Shown one piece after another: positions 6,946 to 7,776 of a stretch of DNA of 7,776 bases (position 1 is its first letter; the number at the start of each line of letters is the position of its first letter). The notes beneath the pieces are model-generated. The model was not told the origin of the DNA. It did no database searches and was given only the letters and a program-made list of their open reading frames with translations. The position numbers and the translations under genes are program-made. This DNA is from an uncultured Rhodospirillales bacterium (GTDB lineage Bacteria > Pseudomonadota > Alphaproteobacteria > ATCC43930 > CGMCC-115725), in contig CAIUCF010000326.1 of the NCBI GenBank assembly GCA_903897565.1, positions 1 to 7,776 of the forward strand. The letters run 5' to 3'.

Positions 6946-7776
6946 TCACACGCGGGTCAGGAGAATGTCGCCGCTGTCATTGAGCTCAAAACGCCAACCT
7001 TGATCGATCAGGCAGGTGTAATACGGATCTTCGAGCACGGCCGGGCCGTCGGCCGTGACCCCGCGAGCTTGTTCTTCGATCCGATAGAGCGGCAGCGAAC
7101 GATTATCGCCGCCAACCACAACCGAGCGCTTGCCGCTCGCGGTCGCCGCTGCGTGGCCGCTGCCGAACTTGCCCTTTACCACCGGCTGCAGGATAGAACG
7201 GGTCGCGTTGACGATCACCGAAATCCGGCCGTTCTTCGGCAGATTGCCGGGGAGCTTCGCGTCGCTCAGGGGATGGAGTGTCGCGACGCCGTCGACGCTC
7301 ACCTTGAGCAGCTGCTCGAGCGTGCACTGGTCGAGGGAAAATCCCTCGGCATACATGCCGCGCTCGGCTCGCGACAGGAGACTCTTCAGGACCTTGTCCA
7401 GGGCGGCGTCGGTCGCCTCGGGCAGGGCCGCCTCATAGTCATGGGCGATATCGGAGAAGCCGATGCCATAGGCGGAGAACACCGCGGCAAGCCCGGGGAT
7501 CAACACGCGGGTGATGCCCGCCGCCTCGGCGACTTTGCAGACCACGAAGGGACCGGCGCCGCCGAAGGCCGCCAGCACCGTATCCTTGTGGAGATGCGTG
7601 TATTCCTTGAGGTTGGCGGCCACCTTCTCGACCCAGGCCTTGGCCATCGCTGCCATGGCGAGATCGATCGAGATCCCGAGCGGCTTCGCCACGCGCTCCT
7701 CGATGGCGCCGCGGGCGCGATCGAGGTCGATCTTCAATTCGCCGCCGAAGAAGGAGTTCGGGTCGAGCAAACCCAT
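6946..7776 (-). CDS. Hydantoinase/oxoprolinase family protein; second HyuA-type ASKHA ATPase subunit (5' partial at window edge)
   Basis: The C-terminal 276 residues of a second HyuA-family subunit are present; the N-terminal part, including the first phosphate loop, lies beyond position 7776. The ATG at the very edge is not a real start: its MGLLDPNSFFGG segment aligns with the internal GYLDPGNYAGG (389-399) of the 710-residue paralogue. The AFGGAGPF motif (70-77 of the visible part) corresponds to AYGGNGPL there, and PGLAAVFSAYG to PPFASVFSAVG. The end, with GPAVLED and QGWRFELN, matches the family's C-terminal element. The visible part is some 45 residues shorter than the equivalent stretch of the paralogue, so this is a distinct, smaller subunit and not a recent duplicate. 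It is the first of the four operon genes seen here, 47 bases before the zinc-ribbon gene. Confidence 0.9.
   Translation of the reverse strand: MGLLDPNSFFGGELKIDLDRARGAIEERVAKPLGISIDLAMAAMAKAWVEKVAANLKEYTHLHKDTVLAAFGGAGPFVVCKVAEAAGITRVLIPGLAAVFSAYGIGFSDIAHDYEAALPEATDAALDKVLKSLLSRAERGMYAEGFSLDQCTLEQLLKVSVDGVATLHPLSDAKLPGNLPKNGRISVIVNATRSILQPVVKGKFGSGHAAATASGKRSVVVGGDNRSLPLYRIEEQARGVTADGPAVLEDPYYTCLIDQGWRFELNDSGDILLTRV

Noticed and set aside
7774..7776. ATG at the window edge as a true start of the second HyuA gene
   Set aside because: The following residues align with an internal part of the paralogue, so the gene continues beyond the window.

Overview
The window is GC-rich DNA with strong third-position G/C bias, Shine-Dalgarno sites and intrinsic terminators. 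It most resembles a Pseudomonadota (proteobacterial) chromosome. An alpha- or betaproteobacterial degrader of organic compounds is likely, but I cannot name a genus. An outer-membrane beta-barrel tail plus an exported DUF1329 protein shows the cell is Gram-negative.

Layout, left to right. Positions 3-119 (+) are the last 38 codons of an outer-membrane beta-barrel gene, followed by a GC-rich hairpin (139-169) and a strong intrinsic terminator (183-212). About 300 bases without a gene follow. A DUF1329 gene (512-1888, +) then carries what looks like a twin-arginine export signal. A perfect 16-bp hairpin with T-tracts on both strands (1952-1987) closes this gene and also the convergent operon to its right.

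From 7776 down to 2008 everything is on the minus strand and forms one tightly spaced operon (gaps of 38-47 bases, a Shine-Dalgarno before each of the three complete genes). In transcription order it holds: a HyuA-type ASKHA ATPase subunit (only its C-terminal 276 residues are in the window); a 135-residue zinc-ribbon protein of the acetone carboxylase gamma type; a complete second HyuA-type subunit (710 residues); and a HyuB-type subunit (756 residues).

Two different HyuA paralogues plus one HyuB and one small zinc protein is the composition of the acetophenone carboxylase core complex, alpha-alpha'-beta-gamma. Acetone carboxylase uses one HyuA-like, one HyuB-like and one gamma subunit, and plain hydantoinases or oxoprolinases usually have no gamma. 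The operon therefore most likely encodes an ATP-dependent carboxylase of a ketone or related carbonyl/enolisable compound, with the two ASKHA subunits phosphorylating substrate and bicarbonate. The substrate cannot be read from the sequence. No gene for the extra epsilon subunit of the characterised acetophenone enzyme follows the HyuB gene, because the operon stops at the terminator. The neighbouring barrel/DUF1329 pair suggests envelope handling of a hydrophobic substrate, but this link is inference from proximity only.
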